Shown: positions 16,364 to 24,838, counted from the stretch's first letter. The stretch: DNA of 32,022 nt from Betaproteobacteria bacterium (GCA_009693435.1 SHXF01000051.1:1-32022); one strand, 5' to 3'. A program made the numbers and translations. The notes: a model not told the origin generated them from the letters alone.

Positions 16364-18568
16364 ATGGCCGCCATCGTCAATACTGCCATCGTCAATACCG
16401 TCATCGATCCCGCGCGCCGCCGATTTCTCCAGGGCGCGGGCGGGCTGACCTTCTGCATCGTCCTGGATGCCACCGGTGTGCGCCTCATCGGCGACGCCGA
16501 CGCGCAAAAAGCGCCGGTTGCGCTGAGCGCGTGGGTGCGCATCGCCCCCGAGGGCACCGTGACGATATACACCCCGGGCGCCGAGATGGGGCAGGGTTCG
16601 ATGACGTCCCTGCCGCTCATCCTTGCCGAGGAAATGGACGCCGACTGGGCCAGGGTGCGACTGGAATGGGCGCCCGCCGAACCCGAAACCTATGGCTACA
16701 TGAACCCATTCGGCAAGGATCGCCAGATGTGGATAGTCGGCAGCCGCGCGGTGATGCTGTACTTCGACCAGTTGCGCATCGCCGGGGCACAGGTCCGCAA
16801 AGTGCTGCTTGCAGGCGCAGCGGAAAAATGGGGGGTCAGCGCCGCGTCGCTCCGGACCCAGCCGGGCTTCGTCGTCAATCCCGCCACCGGCCGCGGCCTG
16901 AGCTACGGCGAAATAGCCGCATTCGCGAAAGTGCCGGCCGTGCTGCCGGACGTGGACAAGAGCGAGTTGAAGCCGAAAAGCGCGTTCCGTTACATCGGCA
17001 AATCCATTCCGCGCCGCGATATACCGGAAAAGGTAAATGGCAGCGCGCGCTTCGCCATCGACGTCAACCTCCCCGGCATGGTGTACGCGAGCAGCCGTCA
17101 TTCGCCGGTGCACGGCGGGCAGCCCGACAGCTGGAACGAGGAGCAGGTGAAAGCCATGCCGGGCGTGCTCGGACTGGTGCGGGTGCCCGATGGTGTTGCC
17201 GTCGTTGCGGACAGCTTTCCACGGGCCATGGCGGCGCGGCGCGCTCTCGTTGTCAAATGGAAAACCGGCGCCGCCGCGCAAGGCTTCGATTCCGAGCTGG
17301 CGCTGAACGAAACCTACGAGAAAATGCACGCCGATCCCACCGCGAAAACGCAGCGACTCGATTCGAAAGGAGACGCCAAGGCGGCGTTCAGCGCGGCGGC
17401 AAAAACCTACAAGGCCGAATACCGCAGCGATTTCGGCTATCACGCGCAGATGGAGCCGCTGAACGCGGTGGCGAGGCTGAACGACGCCGGCGACAAGGTC
17501 GAAGTGTGGGAGGGCACGCAGGCCCCCGACGACTCGTGCAAGGCGGTGGCCAAGGCACTGGGATTCAGGCTGGATCAGGTAATGCTCAACCAGTGTTACA
17601 TGGGCGGCGGATTCGGGCGCCGCACCGAAGGGGACTACGCTGCCGAAGCGGCGCTGATTGCGCGCGAGGCGCGCCGGCCGGTCAAACTGGTGTGGACGCG
17701 CGAAGAGGACATGGCCCATGGCATGTTCCGCCCGCAGTCCTTTCAGTGCCTGGAGGCGGCCCTGGACAAGGACGGCAAGGTCAACGGCTGGATGCATTGC
17801 GTCGTCGGCGACGGTGGTCCGCCGCCCGGTGCCTTCCTCTTCACCGGGATACGCCCGCACTACTACAACATTCCCAACCAGCACATCGAAGCGCGCTTCG
17901 TTGCGCACGGCGTGCGCACCAAGCACTGGCGTGCCGTGGGCCATGTGTTCAACGTATTCGCCATTGAATCCTTCGTCGACCAGATGGCAGTGGACCAGGG
18001 CATGGATCCGCTAGCGTTCCGCTTCGAGCGCATGTCGATCACGCCGCGCGCGCGCGCGGTGTTCGAGAAGGTGGCGCAGATGTCGGACTGGAAGGCGCCG
18101 CGGCCGAAAGGGCGGGCTCTGGGCATTTCCATCAGCGACCGCTCCCGGTCGCTGGGCGCGGGGGTCGCGGAGATATCACTGGACCGCGCCACCGGTAAAA
18201 TACGCGTGCACAAGACCTGGCTGGCCATCGACGGCGGCACCATCGTCCAGCCGCAGATGGCAAAGAAGAACATCGAGAGCGGCATCGTCTATGGTCTCTC
18301 GAGCGTGCTGCACGAACGCGTCACCATCAAGGACGGCGCCGTGCAGCAGAGCAATTTCCACGACTATCACGTGCTGCGGATGTCGGACATGCCGGAAGAA
18401 ATGAACGTGGCCTTCATCGACAGCGATGCGCCGCCGACGGGCCTGGGCGAAATCGGCAATCCCTGGGTGGCGGCGGCCGTGGCGAATGCGTTCTTCCGCC
18501 TCACCGGCAAGCGGCTGCAGCACATGCCCTTCACGCCGGAGCGCGTGCAGGCGCTGTTGAAAGCGTAA
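16364..18568 (+). CDS. Molybdopterin-binding subunit of isoquinoline 1-oxidoreductase-like hydroxylase
   Basis: The 734-residue large subunit of a xanthine-oxidase-family enzyme hydroxylates a carbon of an N-heteroaromatic ring or oxidises an aldehyde, using water as the oxygen source. The N-terminus has a twin-arginine signal (RRRFLQGAGG from residue 18), as in IorB-type subunits, so the folded complex is probably exported with its small partner. The Mo-cofactor loop GGGFGRR is at 414-420, and E696 in GLGEIGNPW is the likely catalytic glutamate. A Shine-Dalgarno (AAGGAGGT) is built from the end of the upstream gene. No FAD subunit is present, consistent with the IorAB type, where cytochrome c is a usual acceptor. 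The true substrate (isoquinoline, another azaarene or an aldehyde) is undetermined. Confidence 0.93.
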   Translation: MAAIVNTAIVNTVIDPARRRFLQGAGGLTFCIVLDATGVRLIGDADAQKAPVALSAWVRIAPEGTVTIYTPGAEMGQGSMTSLPLILAEEMDADWARVRLEWAPAEPETYGYMNPFGKDRQMWIVGSRAVMLYFDQLRIAGAQVRKVLLAGAAEKWGVSAASLRTQPGFVVNPATGRGLSYGEIAAFAKVPAVLPDVDKSELKPKSAFRYIGKSIPRRDIPEKVNGSARFAIDVNLPGMVYASSRHSPVHGGQPDSWNEEQVKAMPGVLGLVRVPDGVAVVADSFPRAMAARRALVVKWKTGAAAQGFDSELALNETYEKMHADPTAKTQRLDSKGDAKAAFSAAAKTYKAEYRSDFGYHAQMEPLNAVARLNDAGDKVEVWEGTQAPDDSCKAVAKALGFRLDQVMLNQCYMGGGFGRRTEGDYAAEAALIAREARRPVKLVWTREEDMAHGMFRPQSFQCLEAALDKDGKVNGWMHCVVGDGGPPPGAFLFTGIRPHYYNIPNQHIEARFVAHGVRTKHWRAVGHVFNVFAIESFVDQMAVDQGMDPLAFRFERMSITPRARAVFEKVAQMSDWKAPRPKGRALGISISDRSRSLGAGVAEISLDRATGKIRVHKTWLAIDGGTIVQPQMAKKNIESGIVYGLSSVLHERVTIKDGAVQQSNFHDYHVLRMSDMPEEMNVAFIDSDAPPTGLGEIGNPWVAAAVANAFFRLTGKRLQHMPFTPERVQALLKA

Positions 18569-18626
18569 GGACTGCGGGAGCGCAAAAGGCAATGACGTTC
18601 GTCTGCCGGCTGCAGAGTCGACAGTC

Positions 18627-19526
18627 ATGACACTTTTGCAGAAGCTGCTTCTGGCCTTTTCGGCCATCGCCATCACCGCATCGCTGCTGGAGGGACTCAT
18701 CCTGTCGCTCAGGCGGCCCGGCACCTATGACTGGAAGGCCACCGGCGCATCGCTGCTGGTGGCCGTCGGGCGTTCGGTCACCGACCAGTTGCTGCCGGTC
18801 GCGATCGCAATACCCTTCGGCTACTGGCTGTACGAGCATCGCATGCTCGACGCCGGCATCGATACTTGGTGGGGCATCGCGCTGCTCTTCATCGGACTGG
18901 AATTCTGTTACTACTGGTTTCATCGCGCCAGCCACAGGGTGCGCTGGTTCTGGGCGACCCACTCGGTGCACCACTCGCCGAACCAGTTGAACCTCAGCGC
19001 CGCTTATCGTCTAGGCTGGACCGGCAAGCTGTCGCTCGCCCTCCTCTTCATGTCGCCGCTCGCGCTGCTCGGCTTCACGCCGCAGACCATCCTGTTTGCC
19101 TTCAGCATCAACCTGCTCTACCAGTTCTGGATACACGCCGCGTGGGTGCCGCGGCTGGGTCCGCTGGAATGGATACTCAACACGCCTTCGGCGCACCGCG
19201 TGCACCACGCCGCCAACCTCGACTATCTGGATGCCAATTACGGGGGCGTGCTGATCGTATTCGATCGCTTGTTCGGCACCTACATCCCGGAGCGGGCAGA
19301 CCTGCCCTGCCGTTACGGCCTGGTCAAACCGCTGACGAGCCACAATCCGTTCATGATCGCGTTTCATCACTGGATCGCGCTGGTCGCCGATGTGCGGCGC
19401 GCGCGTAGCCTGCGCGAGGCCCTCGGCTATCTGTTCGGCCCGCCAGGGTGGGTACCGGATGGGCCGGGCAGCACCACGGAGGCAATGCGCGAGCAGGCGC
19501 GCGGCAGCGTCGGTGCCGGTGCATGA
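18627..19526 (+). CDS. Sterol desaturase / fatty acid hydroxylase family membrane protein
   Basis: The 299-residue integral membrane protein has the diiron histidine clusters of this superfamily: HRASH (99-103), HSVHH (112-116), a lone H170 and HRVHH (190-194). Hydrophobic segments at about 7-27, 53-68, 82-97, 133-150 and 152-172 place it in the inner membrane. Members hydroxylate or desaturate lipids or other hydrophobic compounds using O2 and a non-haem diiron centre. It follows the molybdenum hydroxylase by 58 bp on the same strand and could share its transcript, although no functional link is established. The start has no strong Shine-Dalgarno. The last 40 residues are variable tail. Confidence 0.87.
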   Translation: MTLLQKLLLAFSAIAITASLLEGLILSLRRPGTYDWKATGASLLVAVGRSVTDQLLPVAIAIPFGYWLYEHRMLDAGIDTWWGIALLFIGLEFCYYWFHRASHRVRWFWATHSVHHSPNQLNLSAAYRLGWTGKLSLALLFMSPLALLGFTPQTILFAFSINLLYQFWIHAAWVPRLGPLEWILNTPSAHRVHHAANLDYLDANYGGVLIVFDRLFGTYIPERADLPCRYGLVKPLTSHNPFMIAFHHWIALVADVRRARSLREALGYLFGPPGWVPDGPGSTTEAMREQARGSVGAGA

Positions 19527-19564
19527 AATACGTGTGACCCGAATCTCTCATTCGTGATGCAAGG

Positions 19565-19779
19565 TAGCGTGCGCCATGCGCACGCAGCACAACCGATCGT
19601 GCGCAAGGCGCACAACCAATCGTGCGCATGGCGCACAACCAATCGTACCCATGGCGCACAACCAATCCGCATGAATCTCTTATTTGCCGAGTCGAAGTAG
19701 CGTGCGCCATGCGCACGAGGCAAGTTCGATCATGCGCATGGCGCACGCTACTATCGCTACTATCGTGAAGAGATTCATC
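19565..19779. repeat. Palindromic repeat cluster with 23-bp tandem array
   Basis: The 20-mer tagcgtgcgccatgcgcacg occurs at 19565-19584 and 19698-19717, and 18 bases of it recur inverted at 19733-19750, giving a long potential hairpin. Between the first two copies, a 23-bp unit containing tgcgcatggcgcacaac repeats three times (19594-19616, 19617-19639, 19640-19662) with few changes. The hairpin is extended by aatctct near 19675 against agagatt near 19771. It resembles dispersed REP-type palindromes rather than a CRISPR, since units are contiguous without spacers. Confidence 0.75.
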
Positions 19780-19860
19780 GTCATTCGCAATCGCCGGTGG
19801 TGGTGATACATTTCCGGCAAGTCGCCGGCAAGTCGCCGGCACTTCGCCGGCAAGCAGCCA

Positions 19861-19926
19861 GGGTCAACACAAGGTCAACACAGGGTCAACACAGGGTCAA
19901 CACAGGGTCAACACGGGGTTAACACA
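19861..19926. repeat. Six-copy 11-bp tandem repeat before the LLM gene
   Basis: The unit gggtcaacaca is repeated six times without gaps (19861, 19872, 19883, 19894, 19905, 19916), with single-base changes in copies 2, 5 and 6. It ends 10 bp before the TTG start of the monooxygenase gene. A period of 11 bp is close to one DNA turn, so each gtcaac would present on the same face. Confidence 0.85.
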
Positions 19927-19936
19927 AGGACAGGAA

Positions 19937-21088
19937 TTGAACGCACCGGCTCTCTCAATGAAGGATCGTGTCGCCTTCCGCAATGCCAACAAGCTGAAGC
20001 TCGGCCTGTTCGGCGCCAATTGTTCGTCGGGACGCTCCGTTACCATGGTGCCCGAGCGCTGGTCCGGCAGTTGGCCGGACAACCTGCGCCTCGCGCAGAT
20101 GGCCGATGACGCCGGTTTCGAATTCTTCCTGCCGGTGGGGCGCTGGAAAGGCTATGGCGGAGTCACCGATTACCAGGGTTCTACGTTCGAGACGGTCACC
20201 TGGGCGACCGGGCTGCTGGCGAAGACCCGGCGCATGACGGTGTTCGGCACGGTGCATGCGCCGCTGATACACCCGGTGATCGCGGCCAAGGAATTCGTCA
20301 CCGCCGACCATATCGGCGAAGGACGTTTCGGGCTGAATGTGGTGTGCGGCTGGAACGAGGACGAATTCGACATGTTCGGCGTCACCCAGCGCGACCACGA
20401 GTCGCGCTACGAATATGCGCAGGAATGGATAGACGCGATCAAGATGATGTGGGGCGACGAGGACGACTTCGATTTCAACGGGCGCTTCATCAAACTGAAG
20501 GCGGTGCGCGCGAAGCCCAAACCCTATGGCGGCAGCCGGCCCCTCATTATGAACGCCGGCGCCTCGGCCACCGGCCAGGCGTTCGCGGTGCGCAACTGCG
20601 ATGCGCTGTTCCGCACGGTCAGGCGCGCCACCGTCGACGATGCGCAGGAACAGAACAGGAAAGCCCGTGACCTGGCGGCGCAAAGCGGCCGCGACATCGA
20701 CCTCTACACGGTCGGCGTCATCACCTGCCGGCCGACGATGGCAGAGGCCGAAGCCTGGTACCGCCATTGCATCATGGAGAACGTCGACTGGGCGGCGGTG
20801 GACCGCATCATGGCCAAGCACGGTGTGTCGGCGAGAACCCATCCCGCCGATGAAGTGAAGAAGATCCGCGACAACTACGCCAACGGGCTGGGTGGCTTCC
20901 AGATCGTCGGCGATCCCGACTATGTCGCGCGCGAACTCGCCATCCTGAGCGCCGCCGGGTTCATCGGAGTCAGCGTGTCGTTCATCAACTACATCGATGA
21001 ACTGCCCTACTTCTGCGACGAGGTGCTGCCGCGGCTGGAGCGGCTGGGGTTACGCGGGCCGCGAGCGGCGGGCACCGGGCGGATCTAG
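19937..21088 (+). CDS. Luciferase-like (LLM) FMN-dependent monooxygenase
   Basis: The 383-residue protein belongs to the bacterial luciferase-like group of two-component flavin monooxygenases (relatives are alkanesulfonate monooxygenase SsuD, dimethylsulfone monooxygenase and pyrimidine oxygenase RutA), which use reduced flavin from a separate reductase to insert oxygen. Typical segments are LKLGLFGANCSSG near the start, the GRFGLNVVCGWNEDEFDMFG region, RYEYAQEWIDAIK, and PLIMNAGASATGQAFA. Length fits. The start is probably TTG at 19937, because aagga lies 6 bp upstream; the ATG at 19958 has no such site. No flavin reductase gene is seen nearby. It stands alone on the plus strand behind an 11-bp tandem repeat. 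The substrate is unknown. Confidence 0.9.
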   Translation: MNAPALSMKDRVAFRNANKLKLGLFGANCSSGRSVTMVPERWSGSWPDNLRLAQMADDAGFEFFLPVGRWKGYGGVTDYQGSTFETVTWATGLLAKTRRMTVFGTVHAPLIHPVIAAKEFVTADHIGEGRFGLNVVCGWNEDEFDMFGVTQRDHESRYEYAQEWIDAIKMMWGDEDDFDFNGRFIKLKAVRAKPKPYGGSRPLIMNAGASATGQAFAVRNCDALFRTVRRATVDDAQEQNRKARDLAAQSGRDIDLYTVGVITCRPTMAEAEAWYRHCIMENVDWAAVDRIMAKHGVSARTHPADEVKKIRDNYANGLGGFQIVGDPDYVARELAILSAAGFIGVSVSFINYIDELPYFCDEVLPRLERLGLRGPRAAGTGRI

Positions 21089-21121
21089 AGCGCGCAGGCG
21101 GCGCTATTCCACTCCGGTAAC

Positions 21122-21137
21122 TATACTATTTTTTATA
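21122..21137. promoter_or_regulatory. A/T-rich motif tatactattttttata, copy 3
   Basis: It lies between the convergent ends of the flavin monooxygenase and VOC genes and matches the motifs at 9669 and 15792. Two of the three copies are in convergent spacers, which argues against a simple promoter role. Confidence 0.3.
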
Positions 21138-21232
21138 CTTCAGTTTGCCGTAGAGCCGCGTACTATGGCGACTTTGCCGGATTAAAGTTATGAATTCAAC
21201 CTGGCTCTCAGGCGTCAAACAGGCGCCAAACG

Positions 21233-22114
21233 TCACCTGCCGGCGGCATAGTACGCGTCCCTGCCGGTGACATAGCCGAGCTGCGCCTGGTCCGGGTTGC
21301 GGTTCACCAGGCTCCACTGGCGAACGAACATCGGATGACTGAGGCTGCGCACCTCGTGCTGCAGCCGGAACAGTTCCTTGCCGCTGTCCGGATCGACGAT
21401 GGCTTCGAAGCGGTACTGGTACGGGTCGCTTTCCTCGGTGATCAATCCGCGCTCGTCCAGCCAGTCGTGCGGCCCGGAGAAGTCCGCAACATAGATCGCG
21501 ATATGGTGGCCGTCGTAGGCCTCGATGGGCTGGTCGGTTTCGCGATAGACGAGGTGCTGGCCGACTCCGACCTTTGCCTTCGCAATCGCCGCTCCATTGG
21601 CGGACTCGGTCCAGGCAGGCGTTTTCAGCACGCTGCGGTAAAAGCGCGCAATGCCCTCGGCCGCGTCGCGCGCCACCGGGAACTCAACGTAGGGGATGCC
21701 CAGGCGCATCGGCGCAAACTGCGGGCCCGCCTGATGGCTGCGGATGCGATTGCCCCAGGGACAGGTGGCAAGCAGCGTCTCCCCCTCGTCCACCCACGTG
21801 AACTTCGTGCCGGCAAGTCGCGGCGCCACGCGCTTCAGGCGCTCGCGCACGTCATCCAGATTCGGCAGCACCAGCGCAATGGTGCCGCGGAACACCTGGG
21901 TCGGCAGGCGATTGGGCATGTGAAACTGGTTGCGCCCAGCATTCACCCACATGTTGGCGTCGGTGACGTGCATGTACGGATCGCGCGTCAGGCCATGTCC
22001 CTCCACATAGAACAAGGTGGCGAGGCGCTGGTCCGGGATCTGTACGTTGACGTGCTCGAACGAAACGATGTTGCCCTGATCTTCGGCGTGCCTGTCGAAT
22101 CGGATGGCGTTCAT
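21233..22114 (-). CDS. VOC-superfamily protein, extradiol dioxygenase/glyoxalase type
   Basis: The 293-residue protein has two vicinal-oxygen-chelate modules, about 18-125 and 138-260. Candidate metal ligands are a histidine in FEHVNVQIPD, one in NQFHMPN, a histidine in GHHIAIYVADFSG and a glutamate in GKELFRLQHE. The two-module size matches type I extradiol dioxygenases, which open catechol-like rings with Fe(II), but other VOC enzymes have the same build. AAGGAG precedes the ATG at 22114. Downstream of the FAD monooxygenase on the same strand, it would be a suitable ring-opening partner for the hydroxylated product; that link is inference. About 180 bp and a decayed receptor gene separate the two. 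Confidence 0.82.
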   Translation of the reverse strand: MNAIRFDRHAEDQGNIVSFEHVNVQIPDQRLATLFYVEGHGLTRDPYMHVTDANMWVNAGRNQFHMPNRLPTQVFRGTIALVLPNLDDVRERLKRVAPRLAGTKFTWVDEGETLLATCPWGNRIRSHQAGPQFAPMRLGIPYVEFPVARDAAEGIARFYRSVLKTPAWTESANGAAIAKAKVGVGQHLVYRETDQPIEAYDGHHIAIYVADFSGPHDWLDERGLITEESDPYQYRFEAIVDPDSGKELFRLQHEVRSLSHPMFVRQWSLVNRNPDQAQLGYVTGRDAYYAAGR

Positions 22115-22155
22115 CGCATGCTCCTTTTCAGGGAAGTTTTCAAATTACTTCGCCT

Positions 22156-22247
22156 CGTTCGTTCCGAGTCTGACGTCCTTCGACAGGCTCAGGACGAACG
22201 GGGCGGGTTTGTCTCATGTTACGAAAGTGACGAAAGTGACGAAAACC
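22156..22247. repeat. REP-like hairpin followed by 9-bp tandem repeat
   Basis: cgttcgt (22156-22162) pairs with acgaacg (22194-22200); the interior ccttcgacaggctcaggac is a commonly dispersed proteobacterial repeat (from memory). The unit acgaaagtg then repeats at 22221 and 22230, with a partial third copy at 22239. It lies upstream of the VOC gene. Confidence 0.6.
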
Positions 22248-22295
22248 GACACTGCGGTTCCGCGACCGGTCAGGTCGGAGACTTGACCGGGCGAC

Positions 22296-22563
22296 TCAAT
22301 CTATTTTAGCGCCGGAACGCTTGATCACCGCCGCCCACTTCGCGGAGTCGGTCCTGATCAGTTCGGCGAATTGCTCCGGCGTGCCGCCTGCGGGTTCGTC
22401 GCCTATCAGGGCGAAGCGCTCCCGGAAAACCGGGGAGGCAATGGCCTTGTTCACTGCGTCGTTCAGTTTGTCGAGGATCGGCCGGGGCAACTTCGCCGGA
22501 CCGATCTCCGGCAAACACCAGCAATGCAGCAGTGAACGGCAACCTGGGCGATCGCCGGTTCAT
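22296..22563 (-). pseudogene. Decayed Bug/TctC receptor gene with internal deletion
   Basis: From ATG at 22563 the frame encodes a signal peptide (MNRRSPRLPFTAALLVFAG), then loses homology. About 50 bases in, another frame takes up the last 70 residues of a Bug receptor: PRPILDKLNDAVNKAI, SPVFRERFALIGDEP, TPEQFAELIRTDSAKW, ending at 22296. Roughly 220-240 residues of the ligand-binding core are missing, so no functional receptor can be made. The intact ends show that a full gene once stood here, with the same orientation as the FAD monooxygenase gene 29 bp upstream. Confidence 0.85.
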
Positions 22564-22592
22564 GATGACGCCACTCCGCTCGCAGCACAGGC

Positions 22593-23750
22593 TCATGGGG
22601 CATTCCCTTCTGTTTCCGTCAGCGGCACCTTCCAGGCGTCGTAGCCGTACAGCCAGTCCGGGTTGGACTCGCCCTTCTGCATCCAGGTATTGGCGCTGGA
22701 GATCGCCTGTATGCGCGAAGTGCGCGGCTTGCGGTGCCGCTCGTAGAGCGCGAACGCGCCCTCCACGTCGCCCTGCAGCGCGTCCAGGCAGCGCGCCAGC
22801 ACCGCGGCGTCTTCGATGGAAGTGGCCGCGCCCTGCGCCATGTAAGGCGTCATCGGATGGCAGGCGTCGCCGAGCAGCGCAATTCGTCCGTCGCTCCATC
22901 GCGGCAGGGGTTCGCGCTCCAGGATCGCCCACTTGTGGCAGTCGGGGCAGGCGTCCAGCACGGCGCGCACCTCCTCGTGAAATCCCTCGTAGGCCTGCCG
23001 CAATTCGCTCACGTCACCCTTCGCCGACCACGATTCGCGCGTCATCCATTCAACCGGTTCCGGCACGCTGGTGACGAAGTAGATCTCGTCGCGGCGCGCG
23101 GTCGTGTAGTAAATGACGATGTGGCGGTCCCTGCCCCACCACTTGGTGCGCGAGGGCAGGATTTCCCTGCCGCCCATGAGCGCGGCGGGGAACACCGCGC
23201 GATAGGCGACACGGCCGCGGTGCAGCGGCGTGTCGGCGCCGATCAGCAGGTCGCGCACCTGCGAGTGCACGCCATCGGCGCCTATCACCGCGTCGGCGCG
23301 CTCGCGCGCGCCGTCGGCGAATGCGAGGATCACCTGTCCGGCCTGCTGTTCCAGTCCCACCAGTCTCTTGTTGAGGTGCACCACGCCCCCGGGGACGGCC
23401 TGCGCCAGCGCCTCGTGCAAGGTGGCGCGGTGCATGCAGAGATAGGGCGCGCCGTAGCGGCTCTCCGGCATCGGCAGCTCGTTGGTCACTTCGCCCGTGT
23501 CCCAGACGCGGTTCAGATGCGAGTGCGGCGCGAACGCCACCTTGCGCAGTACATCCTCCACGCCGATGCCGCGCAGCACCTTCATCGAATTCGGCATCAT
23601 CTGTATGCCGGCGCCGATGCGCGCAAAGCGGCTTGCCTGCTCGTAGACCCGCACCTCGGCGCCGATGCGGCGCAAGGTCGCCGCTGCGGCCAGTCCGCCC
23701 ATGCCGGCGCCGACTATGGCGATCGACAGCCTGTTCTTCAGCACAAGCAC
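22593..23750 (-). CDS. FAD-dependent aromatic monooxygenase, NicC/salicylate hydroxylase-like
   Basis: The 385-residue class A flavoprotein hydroxylase uses NAD(P)H and O2 to hydroxylate an aromatic acid, often with decarboxylation. It has the FAD motif IVGAGMGG (12-19), the DG motif in DAVIGADGVHSQVR (153-166) and the GD motif in GRIALLGDACHPM (288-300). Its closest recognisable type is 6-hydroxynicotinate 3-monooxygenase (NicC), shown by KWW-x2-DRH-x3-YYTT (203-217), SANTW and WLYGYDAW near the C-terminus. Compared with NicC as remembered, the active-site His of the GAGIH motif is Gln50 and the His of the HMAQG motif is Tyr303, while H210 and Y214 are kept, so the substrate probably differs. 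It begins with GTG at 23750 behind ggag. The following receptor gene is broken. Confidence 0.88.
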   Translation of the reverse strand: MLVLKNRLSIAIVGAGMGGLAAAATLRRIGAEVRVYEQASRFARIGAGIQMMPNSMKVLRGIGVEDVLRKVAFAPHSHLNRVWDTGEVTNELPMPESRYGAPYLCMHRATLHEALAQAVPGGVVHLNKRLVGLEQQAGQVILAFADGARERADAVIGADGVHSQVRDLLIGADTPLHRGRVAYRAVFPAALMGGREILPSRTKWWGRDRHIVIYYTTARRDEIYFVTSVPEPVEWMTRESWSAKGDVSELRQAYEGFHEEVRAVLDACPDCHKWAILEREPLPRWSDGRIALLGDACHPMTPYMAQGAATSIEDAAVLARCLDALQGDVEGAFALYERHRKPRTSRIQAISSANTWMQKGESNPDWLYGYDAWKVPLTETEGNAP

Positions 23751-23820
23751 GTCCGCTCCGGATCATTCATGCCGCCATCCTCGCAATTCCGTTTTTCCGA
23801 TTCGGATTTCACGCGGCAAG

Positions 23821-24804
23821 TCAGTCGAGTTTGAATCCGGTCGCGCGGATGATGGGCGTCCAGCGCGCGATCTCCTCGCCGATGAAGCGCGCCGCTTTTT
23901 CAGGACTCGAGTCGGCGACCAGTTCAGCGCCGGCATTTTCCAGGTCGCGGCGGAAGCTGTCGTCGGCTTTGGCCTTGACGGTGGCAAGATGCAGCGCCTC
24001 CATCACCGCTTGCGGCGTGCCGGATGGCGCGAGCATGGCATTGAACACCTGCACCCGCAGGCCGGGCATGCCCGATTCCACGGCGGTGGGAATGTCGGGC
24101 GCCACGCGCAAGCGCGCCTCGCTGTTGATCGCGAGGATGCGCACCCGGCCGCTGCGATGATGCGCAAGCACAGTCGCGCTCATGATGGGCGTGTACATCG
24201 GGATATGGCCGGCGATGAGATCCTGTATGCCCGGTGCCGAACCCTTGTACGGGACGTGCTGTATGTCCAGAGCGCCGCCCTGCGACTTGAACAACTCACC
24301 GGTCAGGTTGGTGATGGTGCCCGCGCCGGCCGAACCGTACGCATGTTTGCCCGGGCTCGCCTTCGCCCACGCGATGAGTTCCTGCAGATTGCGCGCGGGC
24401 ACGGCCGGATTGACCAGAACGGCGGTCGGGGTGACGCTGATGATGCCGATGGGATTGAAGTCCCGCATGGCGTCATAGGGCGGATTGCTCATGGCCGCGG
24501 GATTGATAACCTGCGTGGTCGTGGTACCGCTCAGCAAGGTGTAGCCGTCGGCGCGGGCGCGCGCCACTTCGGCGGCGCCCAGCGATCCGCCGGCGCCCGG
24601 CTTGTTATCGACGACGATGCTGCCGCCCAGGTGGGACGCCACCCGCTGCGCCCACAGGCGGCCGATGAGATCGGTCTCGCCTCCCGGAGCAAACGGCACG
24701 ACCAGCCGGATCGGCCTCTCCGGATACCGCGTCTGTGCTGCGGTGCGTGCACTCCATAGCAACGCCGTCGCCATGGCGCAGTTCAGGAATCCGCGCCGCT
24801 TCAC
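23821..24804 (-). CDS. Bug/TctC-family periplasmic substrate-binding protein
   Basis: This 327-residue receptor begins at GTG 24804, behind gggggagg, and has a signal peptide KRRGFLNCAMATALLW ending near TAAQ. An in-frame ATG far upstream (24927) would add about 40 residues that overlap the enolase-type gene and is rejected. Family motifs are YPERPIRLVVPFAPGGETD, VDNKPGAGG, ADGYTLLSG and VPYKGSAPGIQDLIAG. It lies 34 bp from the enolase-superfamily gene and 70 bp from the FAD monooxygenase gene, all on the minus strand, so they probably share a transcript. The opening KRRGFL weakly resembles a Tat motif, but a normal Sec signal is more likely. Confidence 0.92.
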   Translation of the reverse strand: MKRRGFLNCAMATALLWSARTAAQTRYPERPIRLVVPFAPGGETDLIGRLWAQRVASHLGGSIVVDNKPGAGGSLGAAEVARARADGYTLLSGTTTTQVINPAAMSNPPYDAMRDFNPIGIISVTPTAVLVNPAVPARNLQELIAWAKASPGKHAYGSAGAGTITNLTGELFKSQGGALDIQHVPYKGSAPGIQDLIAGHIPMYTPIMSATVLAHHRSGRVRILAINSEARLRVAPDIPTAVESGMPGLRVQVFNAMLAPSGTPQAVMEALHLATVKAKADDSFRRDLENAGAELVADSSPEKAARFIGEEIARWTPIIRATGFKLD

Positions 24805-24838
24805 CCGCCTCCCCCCGTTCGTGCCGGCACCTGCTGCC

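Larger units (their letters stand above)
19527..19936. other. Repeat-rich intergenic region before the flavin monooxygenase gene
   Basis: This 410-base spacer is almost wholly made of repeats: a palindrome-containing 23-bp array, a large inverted repeat, a gccggcaagtc repeat at about 19814-19853 and an 11-bp tandem array that runs up to the next gene. No protein is encoded. Confidence 0.7.

Noticed and set aside
16136..17967. About 600-codon frames on both strands across the Mo-hydroxylase large subunit
   Set aside because: Their compositions are those of shifted G/C-rich code; the 734-residue frame has Tat, cofactor-loop and catalytic motifs.
19594..19926. Possible CRISPR array
   Set aside because: The units are contiguous with no unique spacers and no cas gene is near.
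19937..21088. Naming the flavin monooxygenase rutA or ssuD
   Set aside because: No other rut or ssu genes are near, and family-wide motifs do not separate these groups.
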